DNA of 64,000 bases. Source: Caulobacter segnis (lineage in GTDB: Bacteria; Pseudomonadota; Alphaproteobacteria; Caulobacterales; Caulobacteraceae). This document shows, piece by piece, positions 48,001-56,684 of this stretch. The position numbers and the translations under genes are program-made. The number at the start of each line of letters is the position of its first letter. The stretch's first letter is position 1. The notes below the pieces were generated by a model. It was not told the DNA's origin. It was given only the letters and a program-made list of their open reading frames with translations, and did not search any database. The stretch is taken from positions 372,001 to 436,000 of the forward strand of contig NZ_CP082923.1 in NCBI RefSeq assembly GCF_019931575.1, read 5' to 3'.

Positions 48001-48394
48001 GGGATTCGTGGCCCTGCCGCAGATCTGGCTGTTCCAGATCATTCTGGCCGTGGCCGCGCCGCTGGTCGACCTGGCGGTGGTCTGGAGCCTGGTCGCCGGC
48101 CTCTACGGCGCGGTGGCCCACCCGGTGGAGTGGCGGCCCGACGACATGCTGCTGGGCCTGGCCTACTGGGCGATCTTCATCGCCGTGGACCTGTCGGCGG
48201 GCGCCCTGGGCATGGCCCTGGAGAAGCGCGCGCCCTGGGCCGACCTGCCGTTCCTGCCAGTCCAGCGGTTCGGCTATCGCCAGCTGATGTACTACGTCGT
48301 GGTCAAGTCGGTGGTCATGGCCATCCGCGGCGGCCGGGTCGGCTGGGGCAAGCTGGAGCGACGGGCGACGGCCTCGGTTGGGCCGAAGGGGTGA
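45026..48394 (+). CDS. Trimodular GH18-like / polysaccharide deacetylase / GT2 glycosyltransferase
   Basis: 1122 residues. A cytosolic tail and one TM (about 24-46) lead to a GH18-like domain (about 95-440; GYGGYVFDFEALS stands where chitinases have DxxDxDxE, here keeping FDFE). A CE4 deacetylase follows with TFDDGP near 479-484, metal His533 and His537 in HSWTHPNI, and RPPFFGDAEPS. After another TM (about 710-735) comes a GT2 synthase: VSVLIPCFNEE from about 752, ALDADTLFP, AEDQDL and QRFRW (965-969), then C-terminal membrane helices. It probably polymerises and deacetylates an N-acetylglucosamine polymer at the inner membrane; the GH18-like part may bind or trim the chain. Confidence 0.9.
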   Translation: MTPDDRHIFHDPTGKRERRAKLVLGIVISAIAAIVAGFVATLAFAPRLPDAPLKDPHVLTSLHQETAHKLKPSAKTWRRVPRPKAGASGDAAARPLSVGFYVNWDEDSRESLRRNIDKLDVVSPQWVAIRGAKGDIDVTDDPEGTARIAAAANHPAVLPLVHNSANAAFDGPMADALLADPLARRKLIDNLTTLAAQRGYGGYVFDFEALSPKGLAAYPKFLDETRAALKDAGREVWVTAPFDEEGWPLKRLQQSADTLVLMAYDQHYALGDPGPNAGQDWYEDGLAKRFAHLDPARTVLALGAYGYDWTLDKNGKHVSGAPATFHEAMRNAQDAGATIRMDDDALNPTYTYTDDNGDDHVVWFMDAVTLFNQVKVSDPWKPRGYALWRMGMEDPGVWSLLGKPYGQVSTAGLTTLANGQGVDFDGGGEVLRIAALPTPGKRSLEFDPDTGLVSGETYDVIPSSYVIERYGQKKGLVALTFDDGPDARWTPKILDILKAKKAPATFFVIGQNMQRRPDLVQREVDEGHDVGGHSWTHPNIAETPLAQVQVELNATQRLFEVITGRSMRLFRPPFFGDAEPSTPHEVAPLVIAQTLGYMTVGLRIDPDDWQKPSKQQIIDRVLDRLDNPGNNPGQVVLLHDAGGDRSRTVAALPELIDQIRARGYRLVTVGELAGMTPQQVMPPTSRDAFDLAVDRIGFDFFRWTQGAMTFLFVAAIFLGVARLVFLASLALVHRFWTHEEPADLDSDNGPLVSVLIPCFNEEKVIAASIARILESDWKNLEVLVLDDGSKDRTADEVRDHFANDPRVTLLSFENGGKARAVNRGLAVAKGEFVVALDADTLFPPETIGRLARWFQDPDIGAVAGNAIVGNRLNIVTRWQALEYVTAQNLERRALSALGAVTVVPGAVGAWRKSVLDALGGYPADTLAEDQDLTIACQRAGWKVAFDPEARAYTEAPDTVGGLLKQRFRWSFGTLQCVWKHRQAMFNPKTPVLGFVALPQIWLFQIILAVAAPLVDLAVVWSLVAGLYGAVAHPVEWRPDDMLLGLAYWAIFIAVDLSAGALGMALEKRAPWADLPFLPVQRFGYRQLMYYVVVKSVVMAIRGGRVGWGKLERRATASVGPKG

Positions 48395-48738
48395 GTGGGG
48401 CCCAAAGCGGGGATCGTCACGCGGTTGCGATGTCGTTCCCGGTCCGGAGCGTTCCGGGCGCCCTCGTATGACAACGTTGACATTCCGGCGTTATCGTCTT
48501 GAGCGGCTCTGACACCGGTGGACAACGGTTGATGAAGTGGAAAAGTGTGACCGGTAACAGTTCCGCAGCGGCAAGGGTTTCCCTTGCCACGGGCGCGCAA
48601 ACGGGCGGCGCGGGCGTCCTATCCGATAAGATAAGCGCGCAAGCCTTCACCTTATCGTCCGCGCGCGGTTGCGCCTGCGAAATAGCGCTCCTATAACCCG
48701 GCCACATTTCAGAAAGCCGTCGTCGAGACCGGGCCCTC
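48395..48738. other. 344-base intergenic region upstream of sucC
   Basis: No convincing gene is present. It contains a perfect hairpin GGCAAGGG TTT CCCTTGCC at 48570-48588 and the sucC promoter at 48669-48697. A TTGACA at 48478 has no good -10 partner. Short open frames on both strands lack ribosome binding sites. Confidence 0.6.
48669..48697 (+). promoter_or_regulatory. Promoter of the sucCD operon
   Basis: -35 TTGCGC (48669-48674), 17-base spacer, -10 TATAAC (48692-48697), about 40 bases before the sucC ATG. Confidence 0.65.
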
Positions 48739-49938
48739 ATGAACATCCACGAACATCAAGCCAAAGCCGTACTCGCCGAGTTCGGCGCTCCCGTGCCGCG
48801 CGGCTTCGCCGCCTTCACGCCTGACGAAGCCGCCGCCGCCGCCGAAAAGCTGGGCACGCCGGTCTTCGTCGTGAAGAGCCAGATCCACGCCGGTGGCCGT
48901 GGCAAGGGCAAGTTCGAGGGCCTGGGCCCCGACGCCAAGGGCGGCGTCCGCGTCGTCAAGTCGGTCGAAGAGGTCCGCCTGAACGCCGAGGAAATGCTCG
49001 GCCGCGTGCTGGTGACCCACCAGACGGGCCCCAAGGGCAAGCAGGTCAACCGCCTCTACATCGAAGAAGGCGCGGCGATCGCCAAGGAATTCTACCTGTC
49101 GCTTCTCGTCGACCGCGCCTCGAGCAAGGTCTCGGTGGTCGCCTCGACCGAAGGCGGCATGGACATCGAAGAGGTCGCCCACGCGACCCCCGAGAAGATC
49201 CACACCTTCACCATCGATCCGGCGACCGGCGTGTGGCCTACCCACGCCCGCGCCCTGGCCAAGGCCCTTGGCCTGACCGGCGGTCTGGCCAAGGAAGCCG
49301 CCTCGCTGCTGAACCAGCTCTATACCGCGTTCATGGCCAAGGACATGGCCATGCTGGAGATCAACCCGCTGATCGTGACGGCGGATGATCACCTGCGCGT
49401 CCTGGACGCCAAGCTGTCGTTCGACGGCAACTCGCTGTTCCGCCACCCGGACATCAAGGCGCTGCGCGACGAGAGCGAAGAAGACCCCAAGGAAATCGAA
49501 GCCTCGAAGTACGACCTGGCCTACATCGCCCTCGACGGCGAAATCGGCTGCATGGTCAACGGCGCGGGCCTGGCCATGGCCACCATGGACATCATCAAGC
49601 TGTACGGCGCCGAGCCGGCCAACTTCCTGGATGTCGGCGGCGGCGCTTCGAAGGAGAAGGTCACCGCGGCCTTCAAGATCATCACCGCCGATCCGGCCGT
49701 GAAGGGCATCCTGGTCAACATCTTCGGCGGCATCATGCGCTGCGACATCATCGCGGAAGGCGTCATCGCCGCCGTGAAGGAAGTCGGTCTCCAGGTTCCG
49801 CTGGTCGTCCGCCTGGAAGGCACCAACGTCGAACTTGGCAAGAAAATCATCTCGGAAAGCGGCCTGAACGTCATCGCCGCCAACGATCTGTCTGACGGCG
49901 CCGAGAAGATCGTCGCCGCTGTGAAGGGCGCCCGCTAA
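48739..49938 (+). CDS. sucC: Succinyl-CoA synthetase beta subunit (ADP-forming)
   Basis: 399 residues beginning [16 protein letters not shown], with an ATP-grasp fold ([26 protein letters not shown] for Mg-ATP) and a C-terminal CoA-ligase domain ([25 protein letters not shown]). With SucD it converts succinyl-CoA to succinate with formation of ATP. sucD begins on the base after the stop codon. Confidence 0.97.
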   Translation: MNIHEHQAKAVLAEFGAPVPRGFAAFTPDEAAAAAEKLGTPVFVVKSQIHAGGRGKGKFEGLGPDAKGGVRVVKSVEEVRLNAEEMLGRVLVTHQTGPKGKQVNRLYIEEGAAIAKEFYLSLLVDRASSKVSVVASTEGGMDIEEVAHATPEKIHTFTIDPATGVWPTHARALAKALGLTGGLAKEAASLLNQLYTAFMAKDMAMLEINPLIVTADDHLRVLDAKLSFDGNSLFRHPDIKALRDESEEDPKEIEASKYDLAYIALDGEIGCMVNGAGLAMATMDIIKLYGAEPANFLDVGGGASKEKVTAAFKIITADPAVKGILVNIFGGIMRCDIIAEGVIAAVKEVGLQVPLVVRLEGTNVELGKKIISESGLNVIAANDLSDGAEKIVAAVKGAR

Positions 49939-50823
49939 ATGTCGGTTCTGATCGGTTCGCAAACCAAGGTCATCTGCCAGGGCATCACCGGCGCTCAAGG
50001 CACGTTCCACACCGAGCAGGCCATCGCCTATGGCACCAAGATGGTCGGCGGCGTCACCCCGGGTAAGGGCGGCCAGACCCACATCGGCCTGCCGGTGTTC
50101 GACACCGTCGCCGAAGCCAAGGACCGCACCGGCGCCGACGCCTCGGTGATCTACGTCCCGCCGCCCTTCGCGGCCGACTCGATCCTGGAAGCCATCGAAG
50201 CCGAGATCCCGCTGATCATCTGCATCACCGAGGGCATCCCGGTGCTGGACATGGTCAAGGTCAAGAAGGCCCTGCAAGGTTCGCGTTCGCGCCTGATCGG
50301 CCCGAACTGCCCGGGCGTCCTGACGCCCAACCAGTGCAAGATCGGCATCATGCCGGGCTCGATCTTCTCGGAAGGCTCGGTCGGCGTCGTGTCGCGTTCG
50401 GGCACCCTGACCTACGAAGCCGTGTTCCAGACCACCAACGCCGGTCTCGGTCAGACGACCGCCGTCGGCATCGGCGGCGACCCGGTCAAGGGCACCGAGT
50501 TCATCGACGTGCTGGAACTGTTCCTGGCCGACGAAGCCACCAAGTCGATCGTCATGATCGGTGAAATCGGCGGCTCGGCCGAAGAAGAAGCGGCCCAGTT
50601 CCTGAAGGACGAAGCCAAGCGCGGCCGCAAGAAGCCCATGGTCGGCTTCATCGCCGGCCGCACGGCCCCTCCCGGCCGTCACATGGGCCACGCCGGCGCG
50701 ATCGTGTCGGGCGGCAAGGGCGGCGCCGAGGACAAGATCGCGGCGATGGAAGAGGCGGGCATCCGCGTCTCGCCGTCGCCGGCCAAGCTGGGTGAAACCC
50801 TGCTTGAGGTCCTGAAGGGCTAA
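49939..50823 (+). CDS. sucD: Succinyl-CoA synthetase alpha subunit
   Basis: 294 residues with the CoA-binding Rossmann part ([36 protein letters not shown]) and the active-site histidine region [17 protein letters not shown], where His is phosphorylated during catalysis. It is fused head to tail with sucC (TAA then ATG) and separated from odhA by 174 bases that hold two inverted repeats. Confidence 0.97.
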   Translation: MSVLIGSQTKVICQGITGAQGTFHTEQAIAYGTKMVGGVTPGKGGQTHIGLPVFDTVAEAKDRTGADASVIYVPPPFAADSILEAIEAEIPLIICITEGIPVLDMVKVKKALQGSRSRLIGPNCPGVLTPNQCKIGIMPGSIFSEGSVGVVSRSGTLTYEAVFQTTNAGLGQTTAVGIGGDPVKGTEFIDVLELFLADEATKSIVMIGEIGGSAEEEAAQFLKDEAKRGRKKPMVGFIAGRTAPPGRHMGHAGAIVSGGKGGAEDKIAAMEEAGIRVSPSPAKLGETLLEVLKG

Positions 50824-50847
50824 CTAAATACCGAAACCCCGCCCCGC

Positions 50848-50908
50848 GCGGGGCCCAGGTTTTTTGCGACCGCCAGTCGACGATCCGAAAAAATCACCTG
50901 GGCCCCGC
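50848..50908. repeat. Long inverted repeat between sucD and odhA
   Basis: GCGGGGCCCAGGT with T6 on the left and A6 followed by TC-ACCTGGGCCCCGC on the right form a 61-bp imperfect palindrome with a 22-base loop. The T6 directly after a GC-rich stem (GCCCC GCGC GGGGC at 50841-50854) may also act as a terminator for sucCD. Confidence 0.7.
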
Positions 50909-50943
50909 CGACAGACGGGCGCCCGGGTGATTGAGAGACTATA

Positions 50944-50973
50944 TTTACGGGCTTGTTGTAGCGCTCCCGTAAA
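50944..50973. promoter_or_regulatory. Inverted repeat upstream of odhA
   Basis: TTTACGGG and CCCGTAAA are perfect 8-bp arms separated by 14 bases, ending 24 bases before the odhA ATG. It could be an operator or a leader hairpin. Confidence 0.5.
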
Positions 50974-50997
50974 GCAGCGGATCTAAGGCGAAGAACG

Positions 50998-53961
50998 ATG
51001 GCGGACGACGCAGGCATCATCAACCAGGTCTTGACCGAGACCAGCTTCCTCTACGGCGCCAACGCGGCGTTCGTGGAAGACCTCTACGCCCAGTGGGCGG
51101 AGAACCCCGGATCGGTCGAACCCTCGTGGAACGCCTTCTTCTCCAGCCTCGCCGAGCAGGCCGACCAGGTTAAGCGCGCCGCGCAGGACCCGGCCTGGAC
51201 GCCCAAGAAGGTGGCGAGCGTCCGTCCGGACTGGCTGTCGGCCCTGGACGGCCAATGGGCCAGCGTCGCGCCGGCCGTCGAGGCCAAGGTCGCCAAGGCG
51301 ATCGAAGGCAAGGCTCCGGGCTCCTCCGCCGAAGCCGTCCGCGCCGCCACGCTGGACAGCCTGCGCGCCATCATGATGATCCGGGCCTACCGGATGCGTG
51401 GCCACCTGGCCGCCAACCTCGACCCGCTGGGCCTGGATCCGCCGAAGGACGCCAGCGAGCTGGATCCGGCCACCTACGGCTTCGCCGAGGCCGACTACGA
51501 CCGTCCGATCTTCCTCGACTACGTGCTGGGCCTGGAGACCGCGACGGTCCGCGAGATCCTGGCGATCGTCCGCCGCACCTACTGCGGCAATGTCGGCGTG
51601 CAGTACATGCACATCTCCGACCCGGCCGAGAAGGCCTGGCTGCAGGAGCGCATCGAGGGCCGCGACAAGGAGATCGTGTTCTCCAAGGAGGGCAAGGTCG
51701 CCATCCTGAAGAAGCTGATCGAGGCCGAGGGCTTCGAGCGCTTCCTGCACAAGCGTTTCCCCGGCACCAAGCGCTTCGGCCTGGACGGCGGCGAAGCCAT
51801 GGTCCCGGCCATGGAGCAGATCATCAAGCGCGGCGGCGCCCTGGGCGTGAAGGACATCGTCCTGGGCATGCCGCACCGCGGTCGCCTGAACGTGCTGGCC
51901 GCCGTGATGGGCAAGCCCTACCACGTCATCTTCCACGAGTTCCAAGGCGGCTCGTCGGTCCCCTCGGACGTCGAGGGCTCGGGCGACGTGAAGTACCATA
52001 TGGGCGCCTCGTCGGACCGTGAGTTCGACGACAACAAGGTCCACCTGTCGCTGACGGCCAACCCGTCGCACCTGGAAATCGTCAACCCGGTCGTGATCGG
52101 CAAGGCCCGCGCCAAGCAGGCGTTCCTGCTGCGCGAGACGCCGGACGCCGGCCGCGGCCACGTGCTGCCGCTGCTGCTGCACGGCGACGCGGCCTTCGCC
52201 GGCCAGGGCGTGGTGGCCGAGTGCTTCACCCTGTCGGGCCTGAAGGGCTACCGCACGGGCGGCACCATCCACTTCATCGTCAACAACCAGATCGGCTTCA
52301 CGACCAGCCCGCGCTACTCGCGCTCGTCGCCCTATCCCAGCGACATGGCCCTGATGGTCGAAGCCCCGATCTTCCACGTGAACGGCGACGATCCGGAAGC
52401 CGTCGTCTTCGCCGCCAAGGTCGCGACCGAGTACCGCCAGAAGTTCGGCAAGGACGTGGTCATCGACATGGTCTGCTACCGTCGCTTCGGTCACAACGAA
52501 GGCGACGACCCGACCATGACGTCGCCGATCATGTACGCCAAGATCAAAGGCCACCCGCCGACCCGCGAGATCTACGCCAACCGCCTGATCGGCGAGGGCG
52601 TGATCACTCAGGCCGAGGGCGACGGCTGGGTGGGCGAGTTCGAGAAGTTCCTCGACGCCGAGTTCGACGCCGGCAAGGCGTACAAGGCCAACAAGGCCGA
52701 CTGGCTGGACGGCAAGTGGGCCGGCCTGACCCTGCCGGGCGACGAGGATCGTCGCGGCAAGACGGCCTTCCCGAAGACCCGCCTGCTGGAGATCGGCCGC
52801 CAGATCACCACGATCCCCGACCGCATCGACGCCCACAAGACCGTGCGCCGCGCCATCGAGAACCGCCGCGAGGCGATCGAGAAGGGCGAGGGCATCGACT
52901 GGGGCACGGCCGAGCACCTGGCGTTCGCCACCCTGCTCGACGAGGGCCTGCCGGTCCGCCTGTCGGGTCAGGACTCGGTGCGCGGCACCTTCACCCAGCG
53001 CCATTCGGACATCATCGACCAGAAGACCGAAGAGCACTACACGCCGCTGAACAACATCCGCGCCGGCCAGGCCCACTACGAAGTGATCGACTCGGCCCTG
53101 TCGGAAGAGGCGGTGCTGGGCTTCGAATACGGCTTCTCGCTGGCCGACCCGAACACCCTGACCCTGTGGGAAGGCCAGTTCGGCGACTTCGTGAACGGCG
53201 CCCAGGTGGTGATCGACCAGTTCATCAGCTCGGGCGAGCGCAAGTGGCTGCGGATGAGCGGCCTGGTGATGCTGCTGCCGCACGGCTACGAAGGCCAGGG
53301 CCCCGAGCACAGCTCGGCGCGCCTCGAGCGCTTCCTGCAGTCGTGCGCGGAAGACAACATGCAGGTCGTCAACTGCACGACGCCGGCGAACTACTTCCAC
53401 GCCCTGCGTCGCCAGATGCACCGCGAGTTCCGCAAGCCGCTGATCGTGATGGCCCCCAAGAGCCTGCTGCGCCACAAGCGCGCCGTCTCGAACCTGGCCG
53501 ACTTCACCGAAGGCTCGACCTTCCACCGCGTGATGGTGGACGGCGCCGAGGCCGGTTGCGACGTCGGCGGGATCACGCTGAAGAGCGACGATCAGATCAA
53601 GCGCGTCGTCATCTGCTCGGGCAAGGTCTATTTCGACCTGGTCGACCAGCGCGCCAAGAACGGTCGTGACGACGTCTACCTGCTGCGTCTGGAGCAGTTC
53701 TATCCGTGGCCGATGAAGTCGCTGATGAACGTGCTCTCGCGCTTCAAGAACGCCGATCTGGTGTGGTGTCAGGAAGAGCCCAAGAACATGGGCGGCTGGA
53801 CCTTCGTCGATCCCTGGCTGGAACTGACGCTGGACAAGCTGGACATCAAGGCCAAGCGCGCCCGCTATGTCGGTCGTCCCGCCTCGGCCTCGACGGCCGC
53901 TGGCCTGATGAGCCGCCACCTGAAAGAACTCGAGACCTTCCTCAATGAGGCCTTCGCGTAA
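50998..53961 (+). CDS. odhA: 2-oxoglutarate dehydrogenase E1 component
   Basis: 987 residues of the SucA/OdhA family. The N-terminus FLYGANAAFVEDLYAQW is the E2-binding arm; the thiamine-diphosphate core includes GMPHRGRLNVLAAVMGKPY, VNNQIGFTTSPR, HVNGDDPEAVVFAAKVA with the Mg-binding region, and the transketolase-like C-terminal half (GQDSVRGTFTQRHSDI, LPHGYEGQGPEHSSARLERFLQ). It decarboxylates 2-oxoglutarate and passes the succinyl group to OdhB. Also known as sucA. The downstream odhB gene starts after 99 bases that contain a stable hairpin. Confidence 0.97.
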   Translation: MADDAGIINQVLTETSFLYGANAAFVEDLYAQWAENPGSVEPSWNAFFSSLAEQADQVKRAAQDPAWTPKKVASVRPDWLSALDGQWASVAPAVEAKVAKAIEGKAPGSSAEAVRAATLDSLRAIMMIRAYRMRGHLAANLDPLGLDPPKDASELDPATYGFAEADYDRPIFLDYVLGLETATVREILAIVRRTYCGNVGVQYMHISDPAEKAWLQERIEGRDKEIVFSKEGKVAILKKLIEAEGFERFLHKRFPGTKRFGLDGGEAMVPAMEQIIKRGGALGVKDIVLGMPHRGRLNVLAAVMGKPYHVIFHEFQGGSSVPSDVEGSGDVKYHMGASSDREFDDNKVHLSLTANPSHLEIVNPVVIGKARAKQAFLLRETPDAGRGHVLPLLLHGDAAFAGQGVVAECFTLSGLKGYRTGGTIHFIVNNQIGFTTSPRYSRSSPYPSDMALMVEAPIFHVNGDDPEAVVFAAKVATEYRQKFGKDVVIDMVCYRRFGHNEGDDPTMTSPIMYAKIKGHPPTREIYANRLIGEGVITQAEGDGWVGEFEKFLDAEFDAGKAYKANKADWLDGKWAGLTLPGDEDRRGKTAFPKTRLLEIGRQITTIPDRIDAHKTVRRAIENRREAIEKGEGIDWGTAEHLAFATLLDEGLPVRLSGQDSVRGTFTQRHSDIIDQKTEEHYTPLNNIRAGQAHYEVIDSALSEEAVLGFEYGFSLADPNTLTLWEGQFGDFVNGAQVVIDQFISSGERKWLRMSGLVMLLPHGYEGQGPEHSSARLERFLQSCAEDNMQVVNCTTPANYFHALRRQMHREFRKPLIVMAPKSLLRHKRAVSNLADFTEGSTFHRVMVDGAEAGCDVGGITLKSDDQIKRVVICSGKVYFDLVDQRAKNGRDDVYLLRLEQFYPWPMKSLMNVLSRFKNADLVWCQEEPKNMGGWTFVDPWLELTLDKLDIKAKRARYVGRPASASTAAGLMSRHLKELETFLNEAFA

Positions 53962-53986
53962 AGCGTCGGACTTCAGACTAAAAAAG

Positions 53987-54017
53987 GAGTGCGGTGACGG
54001 ATCCCGTCGTCGCACTC
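53987..54017 (+). other. Stable hairpin between odhA and odhB
   Basis: GAGTGCG-GT-GACGG with loop ATC and CCGTC-GT-CGCACTC gives a 14-bp stem including two G-U pairs. It follows AAAAAAG and has no downstream T-run, so it is more likely an mRNA processing or stability element than a terminator. Confidence 0.65.
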
Positions 54018-54060
54018 TCCAGAACCCCGCCGGACCAAACAAGAGAACTCGGAAAGCCCC

Positions 54061-55287
54061 ATGGCCGACATCATGACCCCCGCCCTCGGCGAATCCGTCA
54101 CGGAAGCGACGGTCGCCCGCTGGACCAAGAAGGCCGGGGAGGCCGTGAAGAAGGACGAGATCCTCGTCGAGCTGGAGACCGACAAGGTCAGCCTCGAAGT
54201 GGCCTCGCCCGCCGACGGCGTGCTGTCGGCCATCGGCGCCGAAGAAGGCGCGACCGTCGTTCCGGGCACGGTCCTGGGCGTGGTGACCGAAGGCGCCAGC
54301 GCCTCGGCCGCTCCGGCCGCCGCGCCCGCGCCGAAGGTCGAAGCGCCGAAGCCGGCTCCGGCGCCCGCCGCCGCGCCCGCTCCGGCCCCGGCCGCCGCTG
54401 CTCCGGCCGCCGCGCCGGTCAGCCCGGCCCCGGCCCGCATCGCCGCGGAGTCGGGCCTCGACCTGTCGAAGGTCGCCGGCACCGGCAAGGACGGCCGCGT
54501 GACCAAGGGCGACGCCCTGGCCGCCCTGGAGGCTCGCGCCGCCGCCCCGGCTCCGGCCGCCGCTCCGGCCGCGCCGCGCGCCCTGCACGAGCGTGAGGAA
54601 CGCGTGAAGATGACGCGCCTGCGTCAGACGATCGCCCGCCGCCTGAAGGAAGCTCAGAACACCGCCGCCATGCTGACGACCTTCAACGAGGTCGACATGA
54701 CGGCGGTCATGGCTCTGCGCGCCCAGTACAAGGACGTCTTCGAAAAGCGTCACGGCGTGAAGCTGGGCTTCATGTCCTTCTTCACCAAGGCCGTCGTCGC
54801 CGCCCTGAAGTCGGTTCCGGACGTCAACGCCGAGATTGACGGCACGGACATCGTCTACAAGAACCACTACGACATCGGCGTCGCCGTCGGCACCGACAAG
54901 GGCCTGGTGGTTCCGGTCGTTCGTGACGCCGACGTCCTGAACCTGGCCGAGATCGAAAAGGCCATCGGCGGTCTGGGCAAGAAGGCCCGCGACGGCCAGC
55001 TGTCCATCGAGGACATGCAGGGCGGCACCTTCACGATCACCAACGGCGGCATCTACGGTTCGCTGATGTCGACCCCGATCCTGAACGCGCCGCAGTCGGG
55101 CATCCTGGGCATGCACGCCATCAAGGAACGTCCGATGGTCGTGAACGGCAAGATCGAGATCCGGCCGATGATGTACCTGGCCCTGTCCTACGACCACCGT
55201 GTCGTCGATGGCGCCGGCGCCGTGACCTTCCTGGTCAAGGTCAAGGAAGCCCTGGAAGACCCGCAGCGCCTGCTGCTGGACCTCTAG
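54061..55287 (+). CDS. odhB: Dihydrolipoyl succinyltransferase (E2 of 2-oxoglutarate dehydrogenase)
   Basis: 408 residues: one lipoyl domain with Lys42 in [17 protein letters not shown], an Ala/Pro-rich linker, a peripheral-subunit binding domain ([29 protein letters not shown], about 128-158), a second linker, and the catalytic domain ending with [16 protein letters not shown], which contains the HxxxD active site. Also known as sucB. A terminator follows. Confidence 0.97.
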   Translation: MADIMTPALGESVTEATVARWTKKAGEAVKKDEILVELETDKVSLEVASPADGVLSAIGAEEGATVVPGTVLGVVTEGASASAAPAAAPAPKVEAPKPAPAPAAAPAPAPAAAAPAAAPVSPAPARIAAESGLDLSKVAGTGKDGRVTKGDALAALEARAAAPAPAAAPAAPRALHEREERVKMTRLRQTIARRLKEAQNTAAMLTTFNEVDMTAVMALRAQYKDVFEKRHGVKLGFMSFFTKAVVAALKSVPDVNAEIDGTDIVYKNHYDIGVAVGTDKGLVVPVVRDADVLNLAEIEKAIGGLGKKARDGQLSIEDMQGGTFTITNGGIYGSLMSTPILNAPQSGILGMHAIKERPMVVNGKIEIRPMMYLALSYDHRVVDGAGAVTFLVKVKEALEDPQRLLLDL

Positions 55288-55296
55288 AAGATCCCG

Positions 55297-55333
55297 AGAA
55301 GCCCGCCCTCACCGGCGGGCTTCTTCGCTTTTA
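55297..55333 (+). terminator. Intrinsic terminator after odhB
   Basis: AGAAGCCCGCC pairs with GGCGGGCTTCT around a 6-base loop and is followed by TCGCTTTT. Confidence 0.8.
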
Positions 55334-55383
55334 CGGCCCCGCGCGGTAGGCGTTGGGGCCGTTCTGCTTTTCGGGAGGCCGCC

Positions 55384-55728
55384 ATGGCCAAGGACACGCT
55401 CTACCTGCTGCCGATGGGCTTTTCGAAGGACGGCGCGCAAAGGTTCTGCCCGGACTGCGCGATGATGGAAGGCTACCTCGCCGCCTATCCGCAGTTGCGC
55501 GACCGTCTGGACATCGTCCGTGTCGACTACGCCCGCCCGCGCCCGTCCCTGGTCGAGCGCCTGGGCGAGGACCACCAGAACGCCCCGACCCTGATCCTGG
55601 TCGAGGCGGCGCCGGACGCGGGTCCATACGGCGAGATCCAGTCGGCCAACGGCCTGTCGTTCCTCACCGACGCGCGGCCGATCACCCGCTGGCTGGCGGA
55701 CCGTTACGGCCTAGCCGCGCCGCTCTAG
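55384..55728 (+). CDS. DUF3088 thioredoxin-like protein
   Basis: 114 residues with a CPDC pair in RFCPDCAMMEGYLAAYPQLRD, then VRVDYARPRP and NAPTLILVE, followed by TDARPITRWLADRYG. The pattern agrees with DUF3088, whose members have a thioredoxin/glutaredoxin-like start. The role is unknown. Its position inside the TCA gene cluster seems incidental. Its stop shares CTAG with the convergent VirJ-like gene. Confidence 0.82.
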   Translation: MAKDTLYLLPMGFSKDGAQRFCPDCAMMEGYLAAYPQLRDRLDIVRVDYARPRPSLVERLGEDHQNAPTLILVEAAPDAGPYGEIQSANGLSFLTDARPITRWLADRYGLAAPL

Positions 55729-56420
55729 CGGCTGGCCCGCAGCACCGCCTCGCTCAGGGCGGCGTAGTCGCCGTTGAAGTGGTGGCCGCCGGGCAGGCGG
55801 ACCTTGGCGACCTCGGCGTCGGGCAGGTCGGGGCAGATGTCGGCGCGTTCTTTGTCGCCATAGACGCAGGTGATCTTCACGGCCTTCATCTCCGTGTCCT
55901 TGAGCGCGGCGATGGCCGGGCGGACGGGGAAGGAGTCGTGGCTGGCCAGGTTCAGCCAGCTGGCCGGATGGAAGCGCAGGTCGCCGTGCGGGCCGGTCCC
56001 GATCAGCACCACATGGCTGACCTGGGCGCGCAGGTCGGCCGGCAGGCGCGGAATGATGGCCGGCAGGGCGTCGGCGCCGAACGAATAGCCGATCAGGGTC
56101 ACGTTCTTGCGGCCCCACAGCGCCTCGTACTGGCGCAGGTCCGTCGCCAGGTCGCCGGCCACGCCGTCCGGTGAGCGCCGGGCGCTGAAATAGGCCAGGG
56201 AGTTGATCCCAACGGTCGGCACGCCGTCGTCGGCCAGGCGCGAGGCGACCTTCTGGTCCAGCGGGCCCCAGCCGCCATCGCCCGAATAGAACACCGCCAG
56301 GGTGTCGCCCGGCTTGGCGCTGGGCGCCAGCACCACGGGCTTGGCCGGCGCGGGCGCGGCGGCGGCCCCGGTCATGGCGAGGACGGACAAGGCGGCGGCG
56401 AGGCGAAGGCGCGGGCTCAT
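55725..56420 (-). CDS. VirJ/AcvB-type alpha/beta-hydrolase, periplasmic
   Basis: 231 residues from ATG 56420, with a signal peptide (LRLAAALSVLAMTGAAAAPA). The VirJ domain is recognisable: VFYSGDGGWGPLDQKVASRLADDGVPTVGINSLAYF, then LIGYSFGADALPAI, which holds the G-x-S-x-G nucleophile (Ser in YSFGA), and HFNGDYAAL with the probable catalytic His. AcvB/VirJ proteins act in the periplasm; AcvB is known to hydrolyse aminoacyl-phosphatidylglycerol. The partner lpiA synthase is not in the window. The start choice is moderately sure because the frame runs further upstream. Confidence 0.82.
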   Translation of the reverse strand: MSPRLRLAAALSVLAMTGAAAAPAPAKPVVLAPSAKPGDTLAVFYSGDGGWGPLDQKVASRLADDGVPTVGINSLAYFSARRSPDGVAGDLATDLRQYEALWGRKNVTLIGYSFGADALPAIIPRLPADLRAQVSHVVLIGTGPHGDLRFHPASWLNLASHDSFPVRPAIAALKDTEMKAVKITCVYGDKERADICPDLPDAEVAKVRLPGGHHFNGDYAALSEAVLRASR

Positions 56421-56684
56421 GTCGACATGACGCCACGGCCCCGTGGCGCTCTCCAGGCGCTCTCTTGTCACGCTTGTGGCGGTCCGGCCCGAAAGAGGGC
56501 GCCGACATGGCCGCCCAAATAGCCAATCTCCTTGATTTTCAAGGGCGCGGACGTCGAAAGCGGGTTCCGTTTTCGGCCCGTTGCCTCTAAGGAACACGCG
56601 CCTCCAGAGGTCTGACACTAGGGCCGGCGAGGCCCCATATATTGTCCGGCGCCGCTCACGGCGCGTCCTCAAGGCGGTAGACCC

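Noticed and set aside
48499-48696. 65-codon open frame upstream of sucC
   Set aside because: No Shine-Dalgarno, unusual composition and overlap with the sucC promoter; no support for a gene.
53994-54060. GTG with AAAAAAGGAG upstream, between odhA and odhB
   Set aside because: The frame quickly enters odhB out of register, and the region is better explained as the 5' arm of a hairpin.
50983-55197. Open frame of 1404 codons on the minus strand
   Set aside because: It lies antisense to odhA and odhB, which have complete families and motifs. Long antisense frames arise from high G+C codon usage; its translation is low-complexity (rich in H, D, V, G, R) with no domain.
56640-56684. TATATT as -10 of an lpdA promoter
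   Set aside because: The nearest -35-like CTGACA is about 20 bases away with poor match, so I could not support a promoter call.
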